Assembly: GCA_009760855.2 (NCBI GenBank) | Contig: WPIO01000001.1 | Span: 19,865,501-19,929,500, forward strand | From: Cristatella mucedo | Lineage: Eukaryota; Bryozoa; Phylactolaemata; Cristatellidae | Reading direction: 5' to 3' | DNA: 64,000 nucleotides | Shown: one piece after another, positions 31,385 through 44,820 of the stretch | Position numbering within the stretch: position 1 is the stretch's first letter | Layout: the number at the start of each line of letters is the position of its first letter | Translations under genes and position numbers: made by a program | Notes under the pieces: generated by a model | Seen by the model: only the letters and a program-made list of their open reading frames with translations | What the model was told of the DNA's origin: nothing | Database searches by the model: none

Positions 31385-32018
31385 CCAAGCATAGTAATAA
31401 TAAAACATTTTGTAGCGCCTAATCTCATTCTAAGCACTTTATAGATGCTTTAAAGGAAGCACGATTGAATGGTTAGTGGTTGCATGCTCAATGTTGACAA
31501 GCATAACTTAGTAAGAGGTAAAGCGCACCGGGTCAACATGCAAATATGATTAGTGGCAGTATACGAAGTGTGAGCATAATAAGCACACACAGGACGAATC
31601 GCATGGACCCACTAAACTCTGTGATATATGAATGAGCTTTGAGCTTCTATTTAAATTTTAAGTCAGGGGATGTCGTGGCTTCAGTCAGTACTGAGTCTTT
31701 GGGAGCATGCGAACTAAGGCACCGTCCACAAAGGATTTGAGGTTCGTACGAGGTGTTGCTCAACGATTGGATTCAGAAAAGCTAGTCGTACGATACCTAG
31801 CCCAGTGGGGAGTAGATCTGATAGGTACGCTGTAACCAAAGAATGAAGAGATCTAATAGCGAAAGCGAGAATCTCGATGTCGCTGTGTTGCTTGAGCTGG
31901 AGCCAGTGCAAGTGTGGGTGAAGTGTTGTGATGCGACAACTGCAACGCACACAGCAGACAAGCCTAGCTGCCGAGTTTTGCACCGGATGTAAGGACATGA
32001 TTGCACAGGTAGTTAATG
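31385..32018 (-). pseudogene. LINE family 1 fragment: C-terminus plus 3' end, decayed
   Basis: Minus strand: tail complement (ataataataa...) at 31395, 3' untranslated words ('ttagtgggtccatgcgattc'), and ORF2 remnants (LHPVQNSAARLVCCVRCS) up to 32018. The hairpin has decayed. Confidence 0.75.
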
Positions 32019-32150
32019 TAATATATGTTATATATCTTTGTCTTTAATTCCACAAATACACAAGACCATGTGAGTGCTATGCAGGAGAGTTTTCTATAGC
32101 TCACTCAAAGCCAAGGGGCTTTCGGTACGCATACGGCAGCATGCCTTTAT
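32019..32150 (-). repeat. LINE family 2 3'-end fragment
   Basis: 'caagaccatgtgagtgctat', 'gcaggagagttttctatagc' and 'ctttcggtacgcatacggca' match the family 2 ends at 12.95 and 41.65 kb. Confidence 0.65.
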
Positions 32151-32884
32151 TCGTCTAGGTCAGACGCTCTAAGTCAGCCGAGCTTGTGGATAAATTACAG
32201 AGCAGAAAAGCCACAATTCACTGATTCAGCGAGATGAAACTCATGCTATTTGCTTTTACGTCGGCTTTTCGTTTTTTGCTCCTTATCGATTGAACGCGTT
32301 CGCGACCCATGAATAGCAAAATCTAAGACACGTTGTCATAGGGAGATTTGCTGCACAGCAGTGACCTGGGCCGCCCCTTTATTCCTACGCCTACCCCTTC
32401 CGTTATTAACGAAGATATGACGCCCTACTCGCACTCGATGAGCGACCGCCTAGTTCGTCTCTAATAAAGACTGCGATTGTGCACCGATCACTTTTTATTA
32501 TGTCCGGGTCGCACCCAATCAATGAAAAACCTTACGAATCTTGCCATCCTAAATAAAAAGCCTTGCTCGGCCTCTGCGTAAAATAGAAACGGTCACTATA
32601 GGAATATCTCTAAAGTATGCTGCTCCCAAGGAATGTGTTTTTTTTAGTGCCCTACTTTTCACAATTTGTACGTTCCTTCTGGTGATCACAATCTGCACAA
32701 TCTAAGCTTTAATTAGTACTTAAGTGACTCACAGCTGTGCTTGTCCTTTGATCTCTCCTCGCCTCACAAGTCAGTCTCTCAAGTTTCTTTTGGAATAAAT
32801 TGCTCGCATTCGTGCTTAGACACTAACAAAATTTCTAAATTAAATGACGATATAAGTAAATTACTAGTTAAGGAGATTCTACCT
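32151..32884 (+). other. Mostly unassigned; short LINE family 1 remnant at about 32780-32880
   Basis: 32820-32880 reads '...ISKLNDDISKLLVK', matching the family 1 stretch LKLNDDKTNLLVM. The rest shows nothing I recognise. Confidence 0.4.
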
Positions 32885-33020
32885 TTGAGGTGCTAGGTCT
32901 TAACGACCGAAGTCAAGGTGAATGTATTTGACGATCGAGGTAATTTTCTCGAACCTGCGCCATATTGGATATGCCTGGATAGAGATTCAGTTCTCTTAGA
33001 GCTCAGTACAAGAGAATTAT
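32885..33020 (+). repeat. SINE family S1 copy, diverged
   Basis: 'ggtgctaggtcttaacgacc', 'gaatgtatttgacgatcgag', then 'gatagagattcagttctctt' and 'tacaagagaattat' follow the S1 order. The B box is decayed. Confidence 0.65.
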
Positions 33021-33039
33021 ATACGTGCATACTGCTACT

Positions 33040-33420
33040 CTAAAATTCAGAAGCTTACCCCTAAAAATGAGCTAACCCAGAACATCTGCTCTAGCATCGG
33101 CATTAAATCTAAGTGTTCTATTCCAGAATAAACATTCACAAGATGCCACATCAGCCCAGAGGTAGGTCTGCCTACTTTAAAAATGGTATCATTGAAAAAT
33201 TTGGGCCTGATTAAAAGCGAACACAGCAACCAAGATGATCCATGAGTTTTTGGCATCTCGTATCGACTTCTGTACCAACTATTTATACGTCTTATGTATG
33301 AATCAGCAGCTGAGCTTGTCAGTCATCATAGTTGCCACATCATACCACTTCTCACCGACCTGAACTGGACTCCAATAAAGCATAGTATCGACTTTAAGAC
33401 TTTTCACTCTTAGGTCGCTT
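33040..33420 (+). pseudogene. LINE family 1 ORF2 C-terminal fragment, heavily decayed
   Basis: Recognisable words are 'atctcgtatcgacttctgta', 'gttgccacatcataccactt', 'ctcaccgacctgaactggac' and 'atcgactttaag', in the order of the intact copy at 18.1-18.4 kb. Stops occur in all frames. Confidence 0.65.
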
Positions 33421-34185
33421 TATAATAATAATAGTAATAATAATGATATAGCACCCTCAAATAACTCAATCTCTTTCTAGGCACGTTGCTGCAAAGGAAG
33501 CACGATCGAATGGTTAGTGATGGCATGTTCAATAAACAACAAGAATAAAATGGTTAGAATAGATATGCATCGGGTAAGCATGCAAGTTTCGTTAGTGGTA
33601 GCTTGCACAGTGTCAGAAAGCATAAGCCCACATACGACGAATCACAGAGACCCACTAAATGCTGTGATAAATAGATGCGGCTTTAGTTTCTTTTTAAATG
33701 TGGATAAGTCATGAGATGTCTTGACGCAAGTCAGGAGTGAGTTCCAGGATCTGGGAGCATACAAACTAAATGCACGGTCTTCAAGGGATTTGAGGTTTTT
33801 ACGAAGTATGGGTAAAGAGTTAGCTTCCGAAATGTGGTTGGTACGATCTTAGCTTGGTGGGGCATACAATCTGATGACTAATCTGGAGCCAAAGAATGAA
33901 GGGACCTGAAAGTGAGTGAAAGAACCTTGAAGTTTGGTGCCTTGACTAGGAGCCAGTGCATGTCAGCGAGTAGCGTTTTGATGTGGCGACTGCAAAGCTC
34001 ATGACAGACAAACCTAGCCACAGAATTTTTCACCAGCTGTAAGTGCCGGAGTGCATAGGCCGGTAGCTTGGCAAGCAGTGAGTTACAGAAGTCAAGGCGG
34101 TATTTCACAAATCCATGGACCAATTTAGACATGGCATGCCTATCTAAACAACACCTGCGGGGCTGCTAGCGTGTCTTGTTCATTC
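33421..34185 (-). pseudogene. LINE family 1 fragment, minus orientation, abutting a plus-strand fragment
   Basis: Starts with the complement of a (TTA)n tail, then 3' untranslated words and ORF2 remnants (YRLDFCNSLLAKLPAYALRH, QLVKNSVARFVCHELCS, DMHWLLV) up to about 34185. It sits directly against the plus-strand piece at 33040-33420. Confidence 0.75.
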
Positions 34186-34429
34186 TAGAACTCTCTTCAC
34201 AAAATTGAAGTTATTGAGAACATCTTATACGTAAACCTATATAGCTAAGACCTGTTTAAAGCCTGTGTACTTGTTTTTTTGACCATATCCAAAACATTGT
34301 GTGGAAATTAACATGTAAACGGTTATCGCTTGATGCTGGCTCCCTTACCGCCACAGGAGAGGCAGCCTGAGATTCGCCCACATGTTAGTAACCTGCCTAT
34401 TGAGGATGATCGCACGTGACGTTTTTTTC

Positions 34430-36812
34430 GTTATCATAGTTCAGATGCATTCCTGGATGCGGTTGTTGTTGGTAGTGTCCGTCAATTGATCATTAACAAA
34501 AGAAAACCTAAGCATAGCAAAAGCAAATTGCTACTGTCCTCGGTCTCACTCCCTTGATATGTCTAGCATTTACTCAATCCGCCCCGGGCGATCTCCCCCA
34601 AGCGCCAAGTTAATCACGTGACTCAGCGGTCATCAGGCCTGTTGAAACCCGGTGGCTCATCTTAACGCTTTTCTTTGGAATTTTCGCTCAGCCAACAGTT
34701 AATTCCTAATAAAATATAACATAATAGTTGAAGGAAAATCTTGACCCGTTCGCATGGACCGAGATCTGGCTGAGATTGAATAAACAGTCGCATCATAGCT
34801 GGATCATACACCGAGAGGTTTTTTTCTTTCACACTGCTACATCAACAAAAACCAGTGGCTGGAGTTTCCCTAGACGCATGTTCATTACTCATTTTCAGAC
34901 CGTTTGCAGTTCCTTCGAAGCTGTATTCCGAATCTCTTGTTTTAGGTTTTTTAGTCCCTCCGTCAACAAGCTGCCAATAATCGCAGTAATCAGTCGCACC
35001 CACGTACCAAATGCTTCTTTATCTCAGATTTCACGGATATACTTTAGATTCTGTGTGTAAGAAATCGATTGCTTCTTGTTATGAGTGATTTTTATATTCA
35101 TTTTGACGACTTAAATGACTCCCAAATGCCGAATTTCGTGCACTTTCTGACCTAAATAACTTTCTTTTTGGCTCATGTGCATGACCTACTCAAAATAAAG
35201 ATCTCAGACTCAATAAAATATAGTCATGCCACTGCATGCTATCATCCCCTACCATGAATAAATACTAATTATATCAGCACACACAGATCCAATTCAGTTT
35301 ACAGTGTATTCCCTCCTCCTCATCCAAAATCATCTAAGAATCACGAAGCCTCACCACCTTTGACATCGATGTTGTACACAAAAATCGCTTCTTCGCTAAA
35401 GCTGCTCCATCGCCGTCCCTCTTTCGACAGCATATAAAACTATCGATCGCAAAGTCCTTCTCCAGCGTCTCTCATCTTTCCTGAGCATCACAGCACTCAA
35501 ATACAGCGCGTCCTCTCTCAGTGAGACTCCAGAGCATTTGTGTGAATGGGCAAAGATAATCCTAGGAACTACTGACGTATGGTGTACCTCCGGGCTCTGT
35601 GCTTGGTAAACTTCTTTTTAAAGCTTGTAATCTCCCTTTGCCGGTTTGATTTCCAAGCAAATTATAGGCTTTAAATTCTATGCATATGAAATCCAGTTTT
35701 ACATTTGCTATGATTCCTCCCAGACCTCCAGCACTTCTAATTCTCTCAACTCCCTTGCTGCAGGCGTTGCTGATGTCCACACATGGATGGCAGCAAGCTC
35801 TCTCAAAATTAATGACGATAAAACCAAGTTATTAGTCATTGACAAACAAAGTGCAAGAAATAGGCTCATCTAGCATAATCTGCCGATGAATCTTCACGAA
35901 ATTTAGGTGTCCTTCTAAGAAGAGGAAGGTGACCTTTTACTTTTCTGACGACCACGTCAACTCTACAGTCAAGTCTGCCTTCATTCAGTCAAATCTGCCT
36001 GAATCCAGTCAAGTCTGCCTACTTCCTGTCAAGTCTGCCTACTTTACAGCACTACATTAACAAAATTTGGCTTCGGTAGACCGCAATACTACATCCCACT
36101 GTGTCTATGAGTTTCTTAAATCCTATCTCTATTTCTGTAACTCACTGCTTGCTGGTTCACTGTCATGTGCATTCAGGCACTTACAGTTGTTGAAAAATTA
36201 TACAGGTAGGTTTGTCTCCCATGAGCTGTGCAGTTGCCACATCACACAAGTTCTCAAAGACTTGCACTGGCTCCCAATCAATCAGTGTACCGATTTCAAG
36301 GTTCTGTCGCAAACTTTTGGGTCCATCATTCTCTGGTGCCAGACTACTTATCAGAACTACTTACCACCAGACAATGTATCGTACCAAATAATTTTCTGAC
36401 TCAAATCGTTTAATTATACCACGTATGAAACTCACATCCATTGGAGACAGTGCCTTTAGTACGTATGCTACCAAACCCATAAATCACTTCTGCTGACTTA
36501 ACAGTTTCCCAGTCACGATATTCCCTGACTGAATGACATTTTAAAAGAAGGTAAGACTCACTTTTCTATATCATCATTTGGCAGGTCGTTGTGATTTTCG
36601 TATGGGTGCTTATGAGTGCTGGCAGTGTGCATATTTCCACTAGCCATATTTTGCATGTTGAATCTACGCATATAACCTCTAACCTTGTTATGCTTGTAGA
36701 CACTATGCTTGTTACCACTAACCATTGATAATACTTCCTTTACAGCAAATGTAAATGCCTTGAAAGAGATTATTTCTAGGGTGCTAAACGAATGTATTAT
36801 TATTCTTCTCAA
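34430..36812 (+). pseudogene. LINE family 1, near full-length but decayed
   Basis: The 5' part shares 'cattaacaaaagaaaa' and 'cttttctttggaattttcgctc' with the copy at 20.2 kb. Endonuclease remnant at 34728-35060 (WTEIWL in place of TETWL; VNKLPIIAVISRTHVP). Reverse-transcriptase remnants at 35520-35640 ('gtgtgaatgggcaaag', 'tatggtgtacctccgggctc') and 35646-35873 (IQFYICYDSSQTSSTSNSLN, LKINDDKTKLLVID). C-terminal remnants at 36067-36399 (LHWLPINQCTDFKVLSQTFG). The 3' end with 'gaaagagattatttctaggg' and a (TTA)n tail is near 36800. A tandem repeat (35957-36042) lies inside. Confidence 0.8.
35957..36042 (+). repeat. Tandem repeat of about 20 bp inside a LINE
   Basis: Four imperfect units of 'cagtcaagtctgcctacttc' type. 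Single-copy equivalents exist in the other LINE copies (KSAYFQ region), so it is a local expansion. Confidence 0.8.
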
Positions 36813-36889
36813 AAGCCATGCTGACGTTCATAGTATAGCAACACGATACTCAGGCGTGTGCACGTGTCCAGCAGGAAAAAGCGAATGGA

Positions 36890-37046
36890 TATGATGGCTT
36901 GGTTGATAAGGTGCTCTTCTCAACTAAGGGCAAGCTGAATGTATTTGATGACTTCACGATGACGTCGCGGGCTCGAGTCCAGTGGCTTACATGAAGCGCC
37001 TGAATAGAGATTGAGGTCTCTTAGGGTGGTAAAAAATGAATTATTT
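36890..37046 (+). repeat. SINE family S1 copy
   Basis: 'tggcttggttgataaggtgc', 'caagctgaatgtatttgatg', 'cgcgggctcgagtccagtgg' (B-box-like), 'catgaagcgcctgaatagag', 'ttgaggtctcttagggtgg', 'aaaaaatgaattat'. A 10-bp insertion sits before the B box. Confidence 0.75.
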
Positions 37047-38957
37047 TAAATTATATGTACTGATAATAAGTGTCTCATATACAGTCTTGGCCTCGACTTT
37101 GCTCGGCAAGACCAGGGCGTAATGAGCCGCATGCTTAGGCAGGCGTGGCTCTGGAAAGCTGTCTTAAATAACCCTGCAAAAGCCATGCTGGGGATGTTGA
37201 GGTGTCACAGTCATCTCTATTTGTTACGCGTTTGCAAGAACTTGCAGTCTTTGTGCTAAATTGATCTCGTGGCAGAGGACTTTAGTGCACCAGAGGCTAC
37301 GCGGCCACTCACAGAATCACTTATACCGAACGCAGCAAAAGAAGCAGTACTTTGACTTCACTGCCAATGCCACCATAGCAGCAAGATGAGTGACTACAGC
37401 CAGGCTTGACTGAATGGGCAAACTATAAAACCCCTTTGAAGTTCAATTCAAGATGCCCATGCTAGGGGTCTAGCCAGACGTAGGCAGTGTTTACTAGAAC
37501 GTGTAGGCCTGATTGAATGCCATGCTACTAATGCTGCCGGTATGCCTGCCTACACGCTATCTGCGTGCAATAGTTTATTTTCGCCTACTCAATAAGAGGG
37601 AGAAATTTCGCATGAATAAAGCAACTCATGCAGCTATTCTGAGAATCGAATCGAGATCTTGGCCTTCGGCTATATAATTCCATCTCGAGTCTAGACTCAA
37701 CCCTGCACACTAAAAATCCTGAAAGTAAGCTTACCTTAATTTTTGCTTGAGCCATAATAAGACAGAAGGCACTAATTCACAGTTGAATCTTTGAAGAAGT
37801 GTCTCTTTGGCTCTGGCAGTCAACAACGGCTATGCCCTTTAGCAACCGAGCTGATCGTGGTGTTGAAGGGATGGCTTGGCACGGATAGTACTAGAATGCA
37901 TCAGCAGTGCCACAGTTGCAGTACACACGTGCTTCACTGAAGGGGTCATAAAACTAGTTTCAAGAGAAACAATCTTTAAATATCGTCTTGGGGTACAATC
38001 TCTTACTTATGAGAAGCATGAAGCTTGCTTGCAACAAGTTTGCCCAACAAGTCATCGTAGTACCATAAGTTAACAGCATTATAATCCTTTTAAGGTTTTA
38101 TGAAAATATTGAGCACACCGTGAAAACAAACTGTAGCATTCCGTTTTATTTTGCATGTGACTAAAAGCTAGCTGAGCACCTAACCCATATACTTTGGCTA
38201 GAAGTGTGCATTTCTACAAGAGATTGGTCCAAGGCGCTATCATAGACAGGGTCCCTTATCTATAGGATTCGCTTGGTGCAGCTACTAAGGTCAAGCGTTC
38301 AGGCAGGTCACTCTTACTATAGCCAGCTGTGATTTCATTTTGTTTCGTGTCTAGATTTTCTCATGTCATCTTTTCTCTAATCTAGTAAGCGTGGCTCAAC
38401 TTTTGAAGCTCCACCAAAAAACCGAAACAATTTAGGCTGATCGTGGGATTAACGTCGTTTACAAAAGCAGTGGTCTCCAACTCTCGTTTCCTTGCAAAAA
38501 CAGCTTGGCATTAGCTATTTCTATTATTTTATTGGAAGTGATTAGGCAGCAGATGAGCCTGGCTACACTGAATAGCTTTGCTGGTCACGTCTTGACGTCA
38601 GTATCTGAAAAAATCTGCAAAGAGAGTTTAGATAAGAAAATAAGCCCAGAGCCATTGAAAACAAGCTCCACAGCCAAGAGACTACTGCTGTGTGCCTAAA
38701 GAAGTGGGTGCCAATGCCCATCTCAAGGCAATCACCCAGTGCAATATATCGCAGTGGGGTCTATGTGAGCCAATCTATGTCTATTTTAAAATTAAGCAGA
38801 GTCAACTGCTTTTAGCAATACCCTGTTCTCCGGATAGTTTTTTATTTCAGATATTCAGAGTGATTCACAAAAAGAAGACGTTCTTGCGGGCTGCTCAGAG
38901 CAAACAGTCATGTGGATATAGAAAACTTTGCTTATAAATCCAGTTCGGCTATAGCCA
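37047..38957. other. No assignable feature
   Basis: Short open frames only (65 codons at 37876-38073, 64 at 38505-38699, 81 at 38692-38937). None resembles a known family, and none is clearly flanked by splice sites. Confidence 0.45.
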
Positions 38958-39017
<60 letters not shown>

Positions 39018-39135
39018 GAACGATTCTAGAGGAGAGGAGAGGAGAGGAGAGGAGAGGACAGGACAGGACAGGACAGGACAGGACAGGACAGGACAAGACA
39101 CGAGAGAATAGGAGAGGAGAGGAGAAGCGAGGATA
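38958..39135. repeat. Compound microsatellite: (GA)n, (GGAGA)n, (GGACA)n
   Basis: (AG)n from 38958 to about 39011, then about five GAGGA units, about nine GGACA units, then GAGGA-type again to 39135. The stepwise change of unit suggests successive point-mutation and expansion events. Confidence 0.9.
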
Positions 39136-41600
39136 TGCTGGGTTAGACCATAATAATAGTAATGCATTTATTTACAGCATCTAAGCTAGGCGTGGCTCGT
39201 GATAATTATCCAATTTCAGGACGTCTTCAAAAGGAGTTTGTTATACTCATACGTTTAGCTGATACTTGTCGGAAACTTTACGGACAGCTGTGCTATATGG
39301 TATGTGTGCCAAAGTTTGCCGAACTGCCAGTGTAGCATGGAAAATTCCTACATACTTGAGCCGGCAGGTTAGGGAAACCAATGTTAGGGTGCTGCCGCTG
39401 ACACAAGTGGATCTAGCTATCTATGGCACCAATAGAACTGCCGGTGCTATTGTAAACACCATAAGGACATTATTCCTTTTTCAGGGTTAATATTGAGCAG
39501 TAGTAATGAAATGATAGGCTAAGTACATTAGAAAGTGATATTCATTCATGCAGCACACCAGGTTTCGCCTCGACCTCAGTGGCAATTTAAAGCCGAGCCA
39601 TTATAGCTCAATGTTGAGCACCGTAATAGTTTTCGTTGTTCAATTGTTTGGAACACTGGACCGGTAACCCAGAGGTTATGGGATGAGATCGTTCTCAGAT
39701 CGAACTCTAATTCTGTTTTCGGTCTTCTGTCCAAAGGCAGATGGCATTAAGTTGCTCTGTATCTTGAAATCACTGTCATTTTAATGTCCGAGTAATAGAC
39801 ATCGAAAGCATGCTAAATACTTAGAGAGCTGATACTTTTAATAATGCAGGTGCTGATGATGCGTAGCGAAACAAAGGCCAACGGCCCTTTGATATTTTTT
39901 CAGGAAGATATTTAACTGCATGCTCAGATCGTGACTAATTGGATTGATCGGCTACTAAGTGAGCGTGAGTTTGGCTGCAGCTTTTGAAGATCGAAGAGAA
40001 AGCTGGCACTTCGCCACAAACAAGGCCTAATTGTATTCATACGTTAATATGTAAAGGAGTGTGTACCATGAATATCATTTTAATTTCTTGATGCAGTGGC
40101 CTTTGGTCATTAAAATTGGGTCAGGTTTAATCTTAATGTTGTAATTTTCACACCGGGCTAATATCGCACATCAATTGCAGGCATTGGCTTTAACCTAGAC
40201 GTTTATATGAGAGCTCTTTAATTATTGGTGGAAAATAAAAGTTATTTGATCATTAGACGTCAAAGACCCACTGAATCGCACCGGTGATTTCACCAACATT
40301 CGGTCGTGCAGGCTGGCATATATAGAAGTTGCCGACGAGAAGCTTTAGTTTGTTGACGGAAGTGGAAGAGTGACAGTTGCAGTAGAAAAGTGCATTGACC
40401 GCCACACCGATTGCCATAAAACCCACGAAAAGGGCAGAACGAAAACTGCAGCACATTTTGAAGGTGGCATCGGGTGCATACAAAAATGCTCTGCGCGGTG
40501 ACGGGTAACCAATGCCATAAACAGTCTAACATGTAGCTAAGACCCTGCTGCGGTCAGCAGCAACACTACAACTCAATCACAGCCCCACCGAAACGCTTCC
40601 GGCTGCTCTTGCCATCCGGTATTGCACAGGGGGGGGGGGGGTAGGAGAGAGTTGGCACTTTCTATGATTGCCGATTTTGGAACTTAAGCTTACTTTCCAA
40701 GGATGGGGCTGCCATGAAACTTATCGCTTACTATTTGGGCTGAGCAGAGGTTCTCTTCTCTGCATGCAGTTATCCGGATAGGACATACTCCGTCTTCTAG
40801 GTGACAAGCTCACTATTAGTCTGATCAGACATTTTATTTCTTCTGATAACTGTAAGCTAAATGGTCTAGAATCCGACTATCTTTCTTATCTGTCACAGGC
40901 CACGAATTACTGGCAATCTGCTGGCTCAAGACCTCTGATTGGTTTTGGGTTTCGGGGCTCAACTCAGCCAAGGCCTTTCAACTCCTGAAATTTTCCCCGG
41001 CGAATAAAGTGTGTACCGTTGAGCCACTGCAAACATTTTTATCAATCAAATCTCAACAGGAGACTAAAGTGATTATACGACCCTGTTTAGCCAAGAGCCT
41101 ATGCACAAGTTAGTCTTGAAAGCTATTTATACGGAGCCTAGTTAATTCATTATAGTCATTGGCTAGCCAGCCGGGATAGTAAACTTAGAGAAATGCCAGG
41201 AGTATACATTTGCATTACTATGACCTAATTGAATTAGATGGATGCAAGTACACACCTGTCAAGCAGCTGTGCCTAGTCTCTGGCAGCCATTACCTTCCCA
41301 ATCAAAAGAATGTAAGGTTCATAAGAATGTACCAATGCAACCAACTGCAGGTGTTCTGGTTCTTGCTATCTTCCTGTTGCGCAGAACAAAGTTCAGCCAA
41401 ATCACAATACAATGAACCAACTTAATAAACTTGTTTATGAGCTTTGCACACAGCAAAACCAATCACAGTGGCACCGGAGTAGAAACAGTGAATTGCCAGA
41501 TTTGCTTGCTGTTGATGGGTAGTTGGGCCAGAGAGCTGAATGGAAACAATGAGCACAAGCTTGGGCGCCTCATACGCACTTCAGAAATAACCAATTATAA
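39136..41600. other. No assignable gene; one tRNA-like SINE relic
   Basis: 39636-39740 ('ggaacactggaccggtaacc' ... 'cagatcgaactctaattctg') has a tRNA-like arrangement but no second copy. An 11-G run is at 40629-40639. Short open frames elsewhere have no recognisable similarity. Confidence 0.35.
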
Positions 41601-41885
41601 CCTGCGCCCACACTCACGTATCTCCGTCTGAAACTTCACAAAGTCATAAAGACGATGTGGGTGTTACACAGGAGACTTTTGTATAGCGCACTCACAGCCT
41701 AAACGGCTTTCGGAACACATTCGGTAGCCAACAGACTTCGTCTCACGCAACAAGGAGAAAGTGGGAAGCATAGCAGAGTCAGGAGAGCAGTTGAGGTAGT
41801 GAGTAGCATAGAAGTAGCAGCTCAGGACCGCTGAAAAGGATGAGCCATAGTCGGCTTTAGGAGAGTAGTTGTCATAATGCCAGCC
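41600..41885 (-). repeat. LINE family 2 3' end
   Basis: 'cgtatctccgtctgaaactt', 'gtgggtgttacacaggagac', 'attcggtagccaacagactt' and 'gagtcaggagagcagttgag' match 12.93-13.2 kb closely. No ORF2 part is attached. Confidence 0.75.
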
Positions 41886-42410
41886 TCATACTTGTTTGGC
41901 TCCCCAAAGTTGGTCGTGGATCGGAGTTCTTCCTCCGATATTACAAGAGGAATACAAGTGTTTCCTAACGATTGCCGTTAATGGCTGAGGCAGAGTCGCT
42001 CATGCTCTGCAGAACAAAGCTACTTAGAGCAAGCTGCCTGCTCAAACCGGTACAGTCGAGAGTTGGCCTCAGTGGTCAGGCGACGGTAACACTGGTTTTG
42101 TATGCAGCTTTAAAGCACTGAACTGGGGCTCGGGACACTGGCTCGGTGGTCCGGGCTCACCGACTCCCGTCAGGATATTGATTTGCTGGCAGCACTCCAA
42201 TGCCTTTGAAGGAGCTCAGAGGGCAGCTGGATAAGAGAGGAGTGGCCCTGTCGGTGCTTTGCTCAGCTAAAACTTGGTGGAGCCCAGTCATAGAAAATAG
42301 CATTGATTTATCTTCTGCCAATGTGTGCACTGGGCAACTTTAAGTTTGTCGACGGTGGTTAGTTGCCCTGCAATGCATGAACAATTGCATTCTATTGGTT
42401 TCGATGGAGT
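41886..42410. other. No assignable feature
   Basis: No coding or repeat match seen. Confidence 0.4.
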
Positions 42411-43415
<1,005 letters not shown>

Positions 43416-43417
43416 AA

Positions 43418-44575
43418 ATAATAATAATAATAATAATAATAATAATTCAGTTGATAAAGCGCCCTCAGAGAACTTAATCTCTCTCTAGGCGCTTTACATT
43501 TGCTGTAAAGTGAAATGCAATTGAATGGTAAGTAAAATCATGCTTGAAAAACAAACAAAATGAATAATATGGTTAGGGGTGACATGCACAGGGTCAGCAT
43601 GCAAATGTGGTTAGTGGCAGCATGCACAGTGTCAGCACTCATAAGCACATCAAAGACGAATCACAGGGATCCACTAAATGCTGTCCTAAATAGGTGTGTT
43701 TTTAGGTTCCTTTTAAATGTGGTCAGGTCAGGGGATGTTTTGACGCAGGTCGGGAGGGAGTTCCAGGCTTTGGGAGCAGACGAACTAAATGCACGGTCTC
43801 CAAAGGATTTGAGGTTTGTACAAGGTATTTGTAGACTGTTGGATTCCGAAAAACGGGTGGTACTATGCTTGGCCTGATGGGGGAGTATATCTGAAAGATA
43901 GGCTGGAGCCAAGAAGTGACATAAAAGTGAGCGACAAAACCTTGAAGTCAATCCGTTGCTTGACTGGTAGCCAGTGCAGGTCGGCGAGAAGTGGAGCAAT
44001 GTGGCAACTGCGACGCTCACGACAGACAAGCCTAGCTGCAGAGTTTTGCACCAGCTGCAATCACCTGATCGCACATCCTGGTAGGCCAGTAAGCAGTAGT
44101 TGCAGAAGTCGAGAGGGCAAGTGACGAATGCATAGACAAACTTAGACGTAGTATTCTTATCTATACAAGCCTGAATTTTAGCAATGTTATGAAGCTGAAA
44201 ATAGGCGGATTTGACTGTGGAGCTGATATGGTCGTCTAACGAGAGGTCGCTTTGGAATATGACACATAGATTCCGAGCTGATTCGACCGGAGATATACTG
44301 GCAGAGCCAATTTTGAGAGTCAGCCTTTCCAATTTCTGGATCACACTGGGTTTGCCCATAACTAGTAAGTTAGTTTTATCATCGTTAAGTTTTAGAAAAT
44401 TTGCTGCCATCCATGTGCGGATGTCATCAATGCGTGCAGCGAGTGAGTTGAGAGAATTTGAGGTGCTCGAAGGCTGGGAGGGATCAAAGCAAAGGTACAA
44501 CTGAGTGTCATCCGCATAGAAGTGAAAGCCTAGATTGTGCTTGGCAATCACATCAAATAGGGAGCACTTCGTGAT
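43418..44575 (-). pseudogene. LINE family 1, 5'-truncated copy with intact YADD catalytic motif
   Basis: Minus strand, entered in the middle of the reverse transcriptase: [20 protein letters not shown] with both catalytic aspartates, then WMAANFLKLNDDKTNLLVMG, QKLERLTLKIGSASISPVES and the C-terminal region ending FSGSL. Small frameshifts lie near FCNYCLLAYQ and around 43900. The 3' untranslated end contains the complement of AGAGATTAAGTTCTCT (43464-43482 region), and the (TTA)n tail has at least nine units. The truncation point is 'gatgtgattgcc' at about 44553. Confidence 0.88.
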
Positions 44576-44671
44576 GGTCACATTACAGCACTACCAATTA
44601 GTAGAACAAAGTGTCCATTCCAACCGTAGGATTTGGGTTTCCTAAGACGAGAAGTTTAGATCATAGCAGCT

Positions 44672-44820
44672 CTGATTTGACCCAGTGGTTAAGGTGCTTG
44701 CTTCGAACAAGGTCAATCTTAAGGGATTTGTTGGCTGAGATCGTGGGCTCGAGTACCGAGGCACATGTGAAGCACCTGAATAGAGATTAAGTTCTCTTAG
44801 GACACTTTACAAATTATGCC
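44672..44820 (+). repeat. SINE family S1 copy, well preserved
   Basis: 'cccagtggttaaggtgcttg' (A-box region), 'gatcgtgggctcgagtaccg' (B-box region), 'cacatgtgaagcacctgaat', hairpin AGAGATTAAGTTCTCT at 44782-44797, then 'taggacactttacaaattat'. Confidence 0.8.
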
